This document shows positions 38,617 to 47,693 of a stretch of 64,000 nucleotides of DNA, piece after piece; the first letter of the stretch is position 1; every line of letters starts with the position of its first letter. A program made the position numbers and the translations under genes. Under the pieces are notes generated by a model that searched no databases, was not told where the DNA came from, and saw nothing but the letters and a program-made list of their open reading frames with translations. This stretch comes from Synechococcus sp. CBW1004 (GTDB lineage Bacteria > Cyanobacteriota > Cyanobacteriia > PCC-6307 > Cyanobiaceae). The stretch is from the NCBI RefSeq assembly GCF_015840715.1, contig NZ_CP060397.1, positions 1,694,686 to 1,758,685 of the forward strand. The letters run 5' to 3'.

Positions 38617-39864
38617 GTGATCCGGTGGAGTGCTGTGCTGGCGATCACGTGCGCCGCCGCCCTCGGGTCCTCCGCGGCGGCAGCGGCCAGCCCGGCCCGG
38701 CCCCTGGCCCTCCAGACGGCGAGGATCCCGTCGCCTGCCGCCACGCCGAGCGCAGAGGGGTTCGGGTATCCCAGCAACGCCGACGGGCGCCATGCGGCCG
38801 ATCCGCGGGTGCTCCGACTGGTGAACGTGGCCGGCACACCCGGCCGCTTCCTGGCCTGGCCAGCCAATCACGGTCTCTGGAGTTGGGATGGCGGTCGGGA
38901 AATCCTGGTGGGCTTCGGCGAGGGCCCCTGGCTCGACCGATCGGGCCACAAGGTCGGCGACCCCCAGGAACCACGCCTGGTTCGCTCACGCGATGGCGGG
39001 CACAGCTGGCAAACGCAGATCTCCGACCCCTTCAAGGGCCGGGTGCAATCAGCGAGAGTCCTGGTCCAGCCGATCCGTTTCGACGCTCCTGGTCTGGCGG
39101 TGCGGGTGATGGCCGACGGCAGGGTGGACGCGCCACTCGGCAGCTTCTTCCTGTCTGTGGATCGAGGCCACCGCTGGCAGGGCCCCTTTCGCTTCACGGG
39201 TCTGGAGCGCGCTCCTGAGCTCCGGGGCCTGCTCCTGACCTCGCGCACCTCCTACCGCATCACCGGGCCCTCCTCTGCCCAGTTCCTGCTGTCAGCCCGG
39301 GATCCACGTCTGGGTCCGCACAGCTCCCGTCTCGACAAGACCTTCGTGGCGGAAACACGCGATGGTGGCCGCAGCTGGCGCTTCCTCAGCTGGGTGGTTC
39401 CCTGGAGCGATCCATACCGGGCGGTGATGCCGTCGCTGGTGGACCTCGGTGGGGGGCGGCTGGTGGCGGCATTGCGACGCCGTGATCCACGCCGGCACCC
39501 GGAGACTCCGAGCTGGATCGATGCCTACGCCTCGGACGACGGGGGGCGCAGCTGGCGCTTCCTCAGCTGGGTGGATGAGACGGGTGTTCCCAACGGCAAT
39601 CCACCGGCGCTGACACGGCTGCCGGACGGCAGGCTCGCCTGCGTGTATGCCAACCGAACGCAGCGGCGCATGCTGCTGCGGCTGAGCCGCGACGACGGCC
39701 GCAGCTGGGGACCGCCCCTGGCGATCCGGGCCAATCCCTTCGAGCAGGACATGGGCTATCCCCAGCTGACGGTGAATCACCGGGGCGAGCTGGTGGCGAT
39801 CTACTACCTGGCGACGGAGAAGCGACCCCACAGCCACCTCGAAGCTGTCCTGCTGCAGCTCTGA
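38617..39864 (+). CDS. Secreted Asp-box (BNR) sialidase-like protein
   Basis: 415 residues from a GTG start. A signal peptide is evident (MIRWSAVLAITCAAALGSSA with AAAAS after it). The mature part is a beta-propeller with Asp-boxes near residues 124 (SRDGGHSWQT), 248 (TRDGGRSWRFLSW), 307 (SDDGGRSWRFLSW) and 357 (SRDDGRSWGPPL); SVDRGHRWQG near 180 is a degenerate one. The NP-G pattern before NPPALTRLPDGRL and the C-terminal YPQLTVNHRGELVAIYY match sialidase-superfamily proteins of uncertain activity. No classical FRIP motif or arginine triad could be assigned. Probably periplasmic or outer-surface. Confidence 0.8.
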   Translation: MIRWSAVLAITCAAALGSSAAAAASPARPLALQTARIPSPAATPSAEGFGYPSNADGRHAADPRVLRLVNVAGTPGRFLAWPANHGLWSWDGGREILVGFGEGPWLDRSGHKVGDPQEPRLVRSRDGGHSWQTQISDPFKGRVQSARVLVQPIRFDAPGLAVRVMADGRVDAPLGSFFLSVDRGHRWQGPFRFTGLERAPELRGLLLTSRTSYRITGPSSAQFLLSARDPRLGPHSSRLDKTFVAETRDGGRSWRFLSWVVPWSDPYRAVMPSLVDLGGGRLVAALRRRDPRRHPETPSWIDAYASDDGGRSWRFLSWVDETGVPNGNPPALTRLPDGRLACVYANRTQRRMLLRLSRDDGRSWGPPLAIRANPFEQDMGYPQLTVNHRGELVAIYYLATEKRPHSHLEAVLLQL

Positions 39865-39944
39865 ACGATCCCAGGCCCTGCAGCCCGGCGGCGGAGCTGG
39901 AAGCGCATGGGCGTGCACAGTCGCAAGCCCAGAAACCGGCAACG

Positions 39945-39970
39945 AAAAGCCCCAGCCGCAGGGCAGGGGC
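39945..39970 (-). terminator. Rho-independent terminator of rpsD
   Basis: On the minus strand GCCCC-T-GCC-CTGC-GGC-T-GGGGC forms a stem with a four-base loop, followed by TTTTC. It lies about 40 bases after the rpsD stop. Confidence 0.75.
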
Positions 39971-40008
39971 CATGGAGAGGGCCTGAGGCCCGACGCTGAC
40001 AGGAATCC

Positions 40009-40617
40009 TCAGACCTTGCGGCTGTAGAACTCAACCACCAGCAGTTCGTTGATCTCGAGGGCGACCCATTCGCGCTCGATCCTGCCGAGCACCTTGGCGG
40101 TCATCTTGGCCTTGTCGAACTCCAGATGCGGCGGCACGTTGGCCAGGCCGGGGAATTCGAGGTTGCCCTCGGCGAGTTTCTTGGAGGCCTTGCGTTCGCG
40201 GATGGCCACCACATCACCAGCGCGGCACTGGTAGCTGGGGATGTCGACCACCCGTCCATTGACGGTGACGTGGCCATGGTTCACCAGCTGGCGTGCACCG
40301 GGAACGGTGGGGCCGAAGCCGAGACGGAAGCAGACGTTGTCGAGCCGGTTTTCCAGCAGACGCAGCAGGTTGGTTCCGGTGGAGCCTTCCTGGGCGCGTG
40401 CCTTCTTGACGTAGCGGACCAGCTGACGTTCGGAAATGCCGTAGTTGAAGCGAAGCTTCTGCTTTTCTTCGAGACGGATCGCGTATTCGGAGCGCTTGCG
40501 ACGGGCCTGGCCGTGCTGACCGGGGGGATAAGACCGCTTGGCGGCCTTACGGGTGAGACCGGGGAGGTCTCCCAAGCGCCGCGTGATCCTCAGGCGAGGG
40601 CCGCGGTAGCGGGACAT
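40009..40617 (-). CDS. rpsD: 30S ribosomal protein S4
   Basis: 202 residues, full length. A primary 16S rRNA-binding assembly protein. [20 protein letters not shown], KSxYPPGQHG-type [20 protein letters not shown], the S4 RNA-binding block [33 protein letters not shown], and the final VEFYSRKV are all standard. It stands alone, away from the main ribosomal operons, as in other cyanobacteria, and has its own terminator. Confidence 0.97.
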   Translation of the reverse strand: MSRYRGPRLRITRRLGDLPGLTRKAAKRSYPPGQHGQARRKRSEYAIRLEEKQKLRFNYGISERQLVRYVKKARAQEGSTGTNLLRLLENRLDNVCFRLGFGPTVPGARQLVNHGHVTVNGRVVDIPSYQCRAGDVVAIRERKASKKLAEGNLEFPGLANVPPHLEFDKAKMTAKVLGRIEREWVALEINELLVVEFYSRKV

Positions 40618-40896
40618 AAGGAGTTGTGGAAAAGGGTTGAGTGCTGCCCGGAGGCAACGGCATCCGCATCGCCGATGGGCGACGGGCCCGGCGAAGCGCA
40701 GGTCTGCGGCATGCTGGAAATCCAGTCAGCGCTCGCCATGCGTGGCCGATCGCCGACTCTAGACCTCGACCCCCATCCCTCTCTGATCCCTGATTCCTCA
40801 GCATGTCCTGAAGCCGGCGAGCGGCCCGAGCGGCCGCTGCTCCAGGAAGGAGCGAGCGGGAGAACGGCCGGCCCCAACGGAGCACTGTCGTTGTCG

Positions 40897-41196
40897 GTGG
40901 GGCCGGAAGCTCTCGGTTTTGCCTCCCTCCCCACCCCTCCCCCGCCTTCCGAGGCCGTTCCGCTGCCCTGGCGGGAGCGGCCCCTGGCGGCCCTGCTGCT
41001 GCTGCTGATCCGGCTCTACCGGCGCTGGATCTCGCCGCTGCTGGGTCCCCGCTGTCGCTTCATCCCCAGCTGCAGCGCCTATGGCGATGAGGCGATCCGG
41101 CGTCATGGACCGTGGCGGGGGGGCTGGCTCACCCTCCGGCGGCTGCTGCGGTGCCACCCGTTCACACCCTGCAGCTGCGATCCGGTGCCGGATTGA
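40897..41196 (+). CDS. yidD: Membrane protein insertion efficiency factor YidD
   Basis: The conserved core is [30 protein letters not shown], then [27 protein letters not shown] and CDPVPD, all hallmarks of YidD, a small amphipathic membrane protein that aids YidC-dependent insertion. The start is uncertain. The frame is open far upstream; GTG at 40897 gives 99 residues, and ATG at 40738 gives 152 with a low-complexity lead. Usual family length is 70-100. Confidence 0.88.
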   Translation: MGPEALGFASLPTPPPPSEAVPLPWRERPLAALLLLLIRLYRRWISPLLGPRCRFIPSCSAYGDEAIRRHGPWRGGWLTLRRLLRCHPFTPCSCDPVPD

Positions 41197-41349
41197 GCGT
41201 CGGCCGGAGGCTATCCCGGGATGCCAGAACGGGTCGAGGAGTCCCGGCCAGCGGGCCCCGGCGCCGCTTCCGGCCAGCGCTCTCCGGATGCTGCATCAGA
41301 GTGAGCCCGAGCGGAAACGCTCCCCACCGGCTCACGCACCGACCCGCCC

Positions 41350-41682
41350 ATGGCCTCCGCTGCCGCGACCTCCGAGGCGTCCCACACGAGCCTGCTGCTG
41401 TTCACTCGGCAGGGCTGCTGCCTGTGTGAAGGACTGGAGGAGCGCCTGCGGGATCTGGGCCTGACGGCGGTGGGAACCGCGCCGCAGCTGACCCTGATCG
41501 ATGTCGATGAGGATCCGCAGCTGCAGAGCCGCTATGGCCTGGAGGTTCCCGTGCTGGCCGTTCGCAGCGCCGAGGCAGCCTGGCGCGAACTGCCGCGGGT
41601 GCCGCCGCGCCTCTCCGGTGAGCGGCTGGCGCAGTGGCTGGAGCGCCAGGGTGTGGCGCTCCCAGCCGTGGACACCGACTGA
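41350..41682 (+). CDS. Glutaredoxin-like thioredoxin-fold protein (DUF836 type)
   Basis: 110 residues. [19 protein letters not shown] carries a CxxC (Cys-Cys-Leu-Cys) at the end of the first strand, followed by [21 protein letters not shown] with the cis-Pro (VP) of the thioredoxin fold. This matches the short DUF836 glutaredoxin-like family. Thiol-disulfide partner unknown. It lies 113 bases before murE on the same strand. Confidence 0.82.
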   Translation: MASAAATSEASHTSLLLFTRQGCCLCEGLEERLRDLGLTAVGTAPQLTLIDVDEDPQLQSRYGLEVPVLAVRSAEAAWRELPRVPPRLSGERLAQWLERQGVALPAVDTD

Positions 41683-41794
41683 GCGGACCCGCAGGGGGGC
41701 AGGAGAGCCGCCGGCCGTCCTGGACTGTCCCGCACTGGCCCCACGGCTTAGAACGGGCTCCAGTTCACCTGGGGCCCCCGGGGCCGCCATCGCC

Positions 41795-43297
41795 ATGGTT
41801 CAGCTGCTGCATCCGCTGCTCCATGAAGTGGGGCTGACACCTCCGGAGAGTCTCCCGAACGGCGAGATCAGTGCGATCAGCTGCGATTCGCGCCGCATCG
41901 GCACCGGAAGCCTGTTCATCGGGCTGCCCGGCACCCGCGTCGATGGAGGGACCTACTGGCCCGAAGTGCTGGCCGCAGGCGCCGCCTGCGCCCTGATCAG
42001 CCCCGAGGCGGCCCGGCAGCACCCCCCGGAGGAAGCCACACGTGTGCTGGTGGTTCCCGCCGATGAACTGAGCCGGCTCGCCGGCGAACTGGCCGCTGCC
42101 TTCTGGGGGCATCCCAGTCAGCGCATCGAACTGTTCGGGGTGACGGGCACCAACGGCAAGACCACGACCACCCATCTGATCGAACATCTGGCGGCCTGCA
42201 CGGGCCGCCCCTCCGCCCTGTTCGGCACCCTGGTCAACCGCTGGCCGGGCCACAGCGTCACCGCCCAGCACACCACCAGCTTCTCGGATCTTCTGCAGAG
42301 CCAGCTGGCCCAGGCGGTGGCCGCCGGTGCGGGCGTCGGGGCGATGGAGGTGAGCTCCCATGCTCTTGAACAACAGCGCGTCGCCGGCTGCCGCTTCGCC
42401 GGCGCCGTCTTCACCAACCTCACCCAGGACCACCTCGACTACCACCCCTCGATGCAGGCCTATTTCGAGGCCAAGGCGCTGCTGTTCAGCCAGCCGCTGC
42501 TGCGCGGCGGAGCCGTGGTGAACGTGGATGATCCCTGGAGCCGGCAGCTGGCGGAACGGCTGCAGGCGGAGGGGGTGCCCTGCTGGCGCAGCTCCCTCAG
42601 CGATGAGGCCGCCGAGCTGCGCATCAGCGATCTGGCCATGGGATCCGAAGGGGTGTCGGGCACGCTGCACACCCCGACCGGCAGCGGCAGCTTCCGCTCT
42701 CCCCTGGTGGGCCGCTTCAACCTGATGAACCTGCTTCAGGCGGTGGGGGTGCTCGTGCAGCAGCAGCTGCCCCTGTCTCAGCTGCTCGAGGGGCTGGCCA
42801 GCTTCCGCGGAGTCCCCGGTCGCATGGAGCGGGTGCGCCCCTCCGTCACGACCCCGGCTCCAGCGGTGCTGGTGGATTACGCCCACACCCCCGACGGGCT
42901 GGAGAACGCCCTGGCCGCCTGCCGGCCGTTCACCAGCGGCCGGCTGATCTGCGTGTTCGGCTGCGGCGGCGACCGCGACCGCGGCAAGCGTCCCCAGATG
43001 GGTGCCATCGCCGCGCGGCTGGCGGACGCGGTGGTGGTCACCTCCGACAACCCGCGCACGGAGGATCCCGATCAGATCCTGGCGGACGTGGTGGCCGGCA
43101 TCCCGGAAGGCACCGACCTGCAGGTGGAGGGAGACCGGGCGTGCGCCATCGCCGGCGCGATCGCGTCGGCCGCGCCGCAGGATCTGGTGCTGATTGCCGG
43201 CAAGGGCCACGAGGACTACCAGATCCTCGGCACCACCAAGATCCACTTCGACGACCGCGAGGAAGCCGAGAAGGCGCTGCGGAGGCGGGAGAGCTGA
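41795..43297 (+). CDS. murE: UDP-MurNAc-L-Ala-D-Glu:meso-diaminopimelate ligase
   Basis: 500 residues from the ATG at 41795 ([14 protein letters not shown]). It adds the third residue to the peptidoglycan stem peptide with ATP. N-terminal [18 protein letters not shown], the P-loop [48 protein letters not shown] with the carbamylated-Lys region, [13 protein letters not shown], and [16 protein letters not shown] are all present. SDNPRTEDP contains the DNPR motif that selects meso-diaminopimelate over lysine. Confidence 0.96.
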   Translation: MVQLLHPLLHEVGLTPPESLPNGEISAISCDSRRIGTGSLFIGLPGTRVDGGTYWPEVLAAGAACALISPEAARQHPPEEATRVLVVPADELSRLAGELAAAFWGHPSQRIELFGVTGTNGKTTTTHLIEHLAACTGRPSALFGTLVNRWPGHSVTAQHTTSFSDLLQSQLAQAVAAGAGVGAMEVSSHALEQQRVAGCRFAGAVFTNLTQDHLDYHPSMQAYFEAKALLFSQPLLRGGAVVNVDDPWSRQLAERLQAEGVPCWRSSLSDEAAELRISDLAMGSEGVSGTLHTPTGSGSFRSPLVGRFNLMNLLQAVGVLVQQQLPLSQLLEGLASFRGVPGRMERVRPSVTTPAPAVLVDYAHTPDGLENALAACRPFTSGRLICVFGCGGDRDRGKRPQMGAIAARLADAVVVTSDNPRTEDPDQILADVVAGIPEGTDLQVEGDRACAIAGAIASAAPQDLVLIAGKGHEDYQILGTTKIHFDDREEAEKALRRRES

Positions 43298-43471
43298 GGC
43301 GCCGCAGGCCCATCGGCACGCCACGTCTCTCCCTGGCTTCACGGGCCGATCCGACCGGGGCTACGGACGATGCGAGGTGTTGGTCAGGGGGTGACCGCCG
43401 GTCTGGGCCATGCGCCCCAACGACTCGCCCATGCCGGTCCTGACCTTCCCCGGGCAGGCCACCCGAGGTCG

Positions 43472-44701
43472 TCAGGCTGCCGTCAGGAGCTGGCGCAGCG
43501 CCAGCAGCAACTGCTCCACGTCATCCTCGGTGGTGGTGATGTGGGTGCAGGCGCGCACGCAGACGGGATCGGCAAGGGTGCGCAGCCACAGGCCTCGTTC
43601 GCCCAGCTGGGCCACAAGATCGGCGGCGGACCGGCCAGCGGCCGTGAAGCTGACCAGGCCCGCCGGTGGCTCCACCGGCAGCAGCCGTTGCACCCCAGGA
43701 ATGGCCCCCAGCCCCTGCCAGAGCTGGCTGGAGCGGGCGCGGATCCGCTCGAGCCTCTGCTCAGCGCTTCCCTCCGCCTCCAGCAGACGGAGCGACTGGT
43801 CCAATCCTGCGAACAGGGGGGTGCAGGAGGTGGCCACCTCGAAGCGACGGGCATCGCCGTGGAAGCGGCTGTTGGCGGGGCTGGAGGCGAGGGCGTTCTC
43901 ATCGGCGAGGCTGCGCCAGCCGATCAGGGTGGGGCTGGCCTGCTCCAGAAGCCGCTCCGAAAGCGCCACCACCCCCAGCCCTTCAGGCCCACAACACCAT
44001 TTGTGGCCGGTGCAGGCGTAGATGTCGGCGGCGGCGGCGGCCTCCGCCACGGGGATCGATCCCAGCGACTGGGCCGCATCCACCAGCAGCCAAGGCTGCG
44101 TGGAATGGTGATGCAGCCGCTCCGCCAGCGCGGCGATCGGCATCACCTGCCCGGTGTTCCAGAGCAGATGCGACAGCACCACCAGCCGGGTGCGGGGCGT
44201 GCAGGCCTGCTCGAAGCGCTGCAACACGGCCGTCTCGGTCTCGCTGTGGCTGCCGCGCAGATCGACCACCGGAACGAACTGCAGCTCCAGGCCCTGCCGG
44301 CGGGCCAGCTCACGGCAGGCAGCGACGACACCGGGGTGCTCCGCATCGCTGAGCAGCAGCTGATCACCTCCCTGCCACGGAAGTCCCCAGAGCGGCAGCA
44401 CGCAACCCGAGGTGACGTTCTCGGTGAACGCGAGCCGGCCTGGGCCCACTCCCAGCCAGGCGGATGAACCGAGTCGCCGGCGCAGGGCATCGATGATGCG
44501 GCCCACTTCAGGCCAGACGGGACCCGCGAAGGGCCCCAGCGCCTGAATGGTCTGGAAGGCAGCCTGGATCGCGTCCAGGGCACTCGCGGGCATGGGTCCC
44601 TGGCCGCCGTAATTGAAATAGGTCTTGTTTGCCAGGGCCGGCATCTGCAGGCGCAGGGCACCGGAACCGGCTGCCTCTTCCATGGTGTGGACCGGCGTCA
44701 T
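43472..44701 (-). CDS. PLP-dependent aminotransferase class V, cystine-lyase (C-DES) type
   Basis: 409 residues. NKTYFNYGGQGPMP, FTENVTSGCVLPLWGLPW, LLLSDAEHPGVVAA, LVVLSHLLWNTGQVMP, LLVDAAQSLG with the PLP-binding Asp, and ACTGHKWCCGPEGLGVVAL with the Schiff-base Lys resemble the Synechocystis L-cysteine/cystine C-S lyase C-DES. That enzyme releases persulfide from cystine and can feed Fe-S cluster assembly. A NifS/SufS-type desulfurase is less likely because the conserved mobile Cys loop is absent. The ATG overlaps the stop of an upstream small gene as ATGA. Confidence 0.86.
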   Translation of the reverse strand: MTPVHTMEEAAGSGALRLQMPALANKTYFNYGGQGPMPASALDAIQAAFQTIQALGPFAGPVWPEVGRIIDALRRRLGSSAWLGVGPGRLAFTENVTSGCVLPLWGLPWQGGDQLLLSDAEHPGVVAACRELARRQGLELQFVPVVDLRGSHSETETAVLQRFEQACTPRTRLVVLSHLLWNTGQVMPIAALAERLHHHSTQPWLLVDAAQSLGSIPVAEAAAAADIYACTGHKWCCGPEGLGVVALSERLLEQASPTLIGWRSLADENALASSPANSRFHGDARRFEVATSCTPLFAGLDQSLRLLEAEGSAEQRLERIRARSSQLWQGLGAIPGVQRLLPVEPPAGLVSFTAAGRSAADLVAQLGERGLWLRTLADPVCVRACTHITTTEDDVEQLLLALRQLLTAA

Positions 44702-44949
44702 GACAGCACTCCCAGCCGGCGCATCAGGGGTACCGTGCGTTCGCGGAAAACCGTCACCATCTTCTCCAGCACCACCTCACGCTCCCTCCCCGCCAGCGGC
44801 TGGCCGTCGCGCATGGGCCGGCGACCGAGCGCCTCGAGAGCTCTATCCAGAGCCTCCGCCAACCCCTCCTGCGGACAGCCCTGCTGCAGGGCATGGAACG
44901 ACAGGAGGTCAAGATCTTGGAAGGGTGCACATTGCCGCTCACAGGGCAT
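44698..44949 (-). CDS. Small hypothetical protein coupled to the C-DES-like gene
   Basis: 83 residues from the ATG at 44949 (MPCERQCAPFQDLDLLSF). The rest is helix-like and charged (EGLAEALDRALEALGRRP, REVVLEKMVTVFRERTV). Its TGA overlaps the next ATG. The frame is open to 45084, but the extra residues are Pro/Arg-rich. No family recognised; the four-base overlap and protein-like composition argue that it is real. The CERQC pair could be redox-active or metal-binding. Confidence 0.5.
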   Translation of the reverse strand: MPCERQCAPFQDLDLLSFHALQQGCPQEGLAEALDRALEALGRRPMRDGQPLAGREREVVLEKMVTVFRERTVPLMRRLGVLS

Positions 44950-45168
44950 GCCAGCTCGCGGTATGGGCCACCGGCTGCAACCCCTTTGTGCGACCAGACG
45001 ATTGAAGGGATGGGCCGGGGCAGGATCCCGTTCCGGGGGCACAAGACGAGGTGGCGTGGGCGATGTGATCAGAGTCGAAGTCAATGCCCACGAGCCAACC
45101 TCAATCGTTGCCGAACCACGGCATCAGCGCGGGCGCGAAGCACAACCCGACCGATCGGATGAGGCGGG

Positions 45169-45348
45169 TCAGAGCACCTGACCGACAGCCACGGCCGCAA
45201 CGGCTGAAAACAAGGTGATGCCTAGAGCCGTAAGAGGATTCTGCCCCTGGGCGACCGCCACGCTGGTGATCACACCCGCTCCGAGACAGGCAACCGCCAG
45301 CTGGGTCGTCAGTTCAGAGCGCGACTGGGGATCAGGACTGGGCAGCAC
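45169..45348 (-). CDS. Small putative membrane protein (59 residues)
   Basis: Below 60 residues and with a GTG start. It reads VLPSPDPQSRSELTTQLAVA, then two hydrophobic stretches separated by QGQNP: ACLGAGVITSVAVA and LTALGITLFSAVAAVAVGQVL. This looks like a two-helix hairpin membrane protein. No stop interrupts it and the opposite strand has no better candidate. Family unknown. It is the last likely native gene before the tRNA-Arg fragment. Confidence 0.5.
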   Translation of the reverse strand: MLPSPDPQSRSELTTQLAVACLGAGVITSVAVAQGQNPLTALGITLFSAVAAVAVGQVL

Positions 45349-45534
45349 GGCGATTCGGGACGTGGCTCGCTGAAGCTAGGGAGGGTTTCGGGCCGCCCCC
45401 ATCCAGGCGGCGCCAGTCGTTACCGCCTGTGGCGCTTCGTCAAGGGGCTTTACACACGAGCCCCGGCGCATCGTGAACCGCCCCCCCGGCTCACAGTGGG
45501 CTCAAAGTGCGACACGCGCAAACAACGCTTGAAA

Positions 45535-45578
45535 CGCCCCCTGTTGGATTCGAACCAACGACCGGCTGCTTAGAAGGC
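45535..45578 (-). other. 3' fragment of tRNA-Arg(TCT): candidate attachment site
   Basis: Read on the minus strand it has an anticodon loop CTTCTAA, the 3' anticodon stem GCAGC, a variable loop, a perfect T-arm (GTTGG-TTCGAAT-CCAAC), the 3' acceptor strand AGGGGGC and a discriminator G. The 5' anticodon strand is TCCGC, which cannot pair fully, and no D-arm or 5' acceptor follows. The break in the anticodon loop is a common crossover point for tyrosine integrases. The orientation puts the integrated DNA to the right. Confidence 0.72.
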
Positions 45579-45719
45579 GGATTAGCGATGCTGAGAAAGC
45601 CTGCAGGAACTGAGTCTGGAGCGACCAGCGCCGCACCCTGCGTGAAAAAGGCGTGAAGTCATGGCCCTTGCAGGGACTTGTGGCGCCATGCTGGGCCCAC
45701 AGCAAGCCACCTCAACAAG

Positions 45720-46469
45720 ATGCCGCCCGGCCCCCGTCTGACCGCCAACGAGCTTGCCAAGGTGTTGAACCGCGATCCACGGAACATACGGGAGCTGGCA
45801 GAGGAGGCCAAGGACAGAGCTGATGGGGTCGACTGGCCGGTGTTGAGGAATCAGTCCACCGGGGAGCCGATCACAGACAAGGACGGATGGGCCTATGCGC
45901 TAGTCGCCTCAAGCCCTGGTCGGCGCGGCCGACCGGCCACCAGTCGTGGTGAGACCCCCTGGTCTTTCCAGCAGGTGATACCGCCGCAGGGAAGTGCCAC
46001 ATTGGCGCAGCGGTTTCTACAGCCTGGAACCACAGTGGGAAGAAACCACAAGATCATCAACGCCATTGCGGCCGCTGCCGGCATCGCTCCAGGGACCCCG
46101 GTTCGGGAACTGGCTGGTGCCAGGCAAGTAGATCCACCGCAAGTGATGGCGAGCGATGGCCCTGAGACCATCCTTGGGATACTCCTGCGACCTGAGGACT
46201 CGGAACTGGGCTGGCAGACCAACATGGGCGATCGCGTGGAGGTGTTGGTGCGGGGAAAGCTGCTCCTTCCGTCAGCGGGGCCGATTGGGAATGGGCCAAG
46301 TTGGGACCGATTGCTCTGGGACCCGGAAAACCTGTGCTGGCATGGCGAGCCGCTGGATGGGACGATCCTTCTTGAGCTGCTCGGCAGCTGGGGACTGGAA
46401 CACAGCAGTAATGGCGAAGAGCCGCCAGCAGTGTTCATCGACAGCGAAAAGGGCCTAAGGAACCCCTGA
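45720..46469 (+). pseudogene. Hypothetical protein gene with its 3' end replaced by an IS
   Basis: 249 residues as it stands, from the ATG at 45720 (MPPGPRLTANELAKVL). The start resembles a helix-turn-helix (LTANELAKVLNRDPRNIREL) followed by a basic, Gly-rich region; no family recognised. The frame enters IS-A at 46459 and stops after three codons. If both IS copies and one CTAA are removed, the frame runs on from EKGL into a further ten residues (SLFFRLLPHP), and its TGA overlaps the ATG of the rhodanese gene. Whether the shortened protein is functional is unknown. Confidence 0.55.
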
Positions 46470-46516
46470 AAAACCCGATAGAATCAGTACAGTTCCAATA
46501 ATGAGACTGGCAGCGG

Positions 46517-47500
46517 ATGGCGGCCCCCCTCCAGTTGGGTTTCACGGACTACGAGCAGACCTACGCCAAGAAGAAAACGCGCCGGCAGCGCTTCCTCGAT
46601 GAGATGGAAGCCACAGTGCCCTGGGATCCTTTCCTGGCCTTGATTTCGCCTGTGTACCACAGGCCTTCTGCCAAGGGCGGGCGCCCACCGTTTCCGCTGG
46701 AGGTGATGCTGCGCATCCACCTGCTGCAGCAGTGGTTCACGCTTTCCGATCCCTTGATGGAGGAGATGCTGATCGATACCCCCTGCTTCCGCCGCTTTGC
46801 TGGGATCGACATGGTTGAGGACCGGATCCCTGACGAGACGACGATCCTGAACTTCCGCCACCTCCTGGAAGAGAATCGGATAGCAGAGCAGATCCTGGAG
46901 ACGGTGAACCAGAGCCTGCGGGAGAAGGGCGTGATGCTTAAGGAGGGTACGATCCTCGATGCCACAATCATCAACGCTCCCAGTTCAACCAAGAACAAGA
47001 CGGGCGAGCGGGATCCTGAAATGCACTCGGTGGCCAAAGGCAACCAGTGGTTCTTTGGGATGCGGTGCCACATCGGTGTGGATGCAGCCTCGGGTCTGGT
47101 CCATTCCGTGGTGAGCACGGCTGCCAACGTCCATGAGCTGAACACGGCACCCGATCGCGTCCATGGCGAGGAACGCGTGATCTACGGCGACTCTGGCCAC
47201 ATCGGCATCGAAAAGCGTGAGGCGTTCAAGGACTGCGAAGCAGAGATGCGCATCGCCATGAAGCCCGGACAGCGCCGAGTTCTAGCGGACACCCCAGAGG
47301 GAAGACTGCTGGATCTGATGGAGGCGGCGAAAGCACATGTCAGGGCAAAGGTGGAGCATCCATTTCGGATCATCAAGTGCCAGTTTGGATTTCGGAAGGT
47401 CTTCTACCGAGGCATCCGCAAGAACAACCTCAAGCTGACGATGCTGTTTGCCCTCGCCAATCTCTGGATGGTGCGCGAACGTTGTCCTTCTACAGCGTAA
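46517..47500 (+). CDS. IS5-family transposase (IS-A)
   Basis: 327 residues, full length. LQLGFTDYEQTYAKKKTRRQRF and GGRPPFPLEVMLRIHLLQQWF are the IS5 N-terminal domain. The DDE core is visible as GTILDATIINAPSS, then VIYGDSGHIGIEKR and HVRAKVEHPFRIIKCQFGFRKVFYRG with the Y-x2-R-x3-E-x6-K-like C-terminal signature around the last Glu. No frameshift is seen, so it may be active. Base use is lower in GC than the host genes. Confidence 0.93.
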   Translation: MAAPLQLGFTDYEQTYAKKKTRRQRFLDEMEATVPWDPFLALISPVYHRPSAKGGRPPFPLEVMLRIHLLQQWFTLSDPLMEEMLIDTPCFRRFAGIDMVEDRIPDETTILNFRHLLEENRIAEQILETVNQSLREKGVMLKEGTILDATIINAPSSTKNKTGERDPEMHSVAKGNQWFFGMRCHIGVDAASGLVHSVVSTAANVHELNTAPDRVHGEERVIYGDSGHIGIEKREAFKDCEAEMRIAMKPGQRRVLADTPEGRLLDLMEAAKAHVRAKVEHPFRIIKCQFGFRKVFYRGIRKNNLKLTMLFALANLWMVRERCPSTA

Positions 47501-47627
47501 ATGACAGAATAAGTGTGCCATCTTGAGGGTGAGCAGCCAAAAATGATCGGGGAACTCACGAGAAATAAGCCAGTCAGGCCCTGGATTGGAGCACCTGGCG
47601 AGTAGCCAAGGACAAAATACCCCACTT

Positions 47628-47653
47628 GTGTCTCATTGACGAGAATGAGACAC
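47628..47653. other. 10-bp hairpin inside IS-A
   Basis: GTGTCTCATT and AATGAGACAC pair perfectly around a six-base loop (GACGAG), between the transposase stop and the right inverted repeat. It may stop transcription across the IS boundary; no T-run follows. Confidence 0.5.
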
Positions 47654-47693
47654 GCTTGCGCTCAATTCCCGGTCTTGATCAGAGCTTCCCTAA

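Larger units (their letters stand above)
46459..47689 (+). mobile_element. IS-A: complete IS5-family insertion sequence
   Basis: 1,231 bases. The left end GGAACCCCTGAAAAACCC and the right end (minus strand) GGAAGCTCTGATCAAGACC form imperfect inverted repeats. CTAA occurs at 46455-46458 and 47690-47693, the 4-base YTAR-type duplication of IS5. One intact transposase gene occupies most of it. The 3' 180 bases are non-coding and contain a strong hairpin. Confidence 0.88.

Noticed and set aside
43298-43471. Structured RNA or small gene between murE and the C-DES-like gene
   Set aside because: Partial inverted repeats only; nothing that forms a convincing fold or coding frame.
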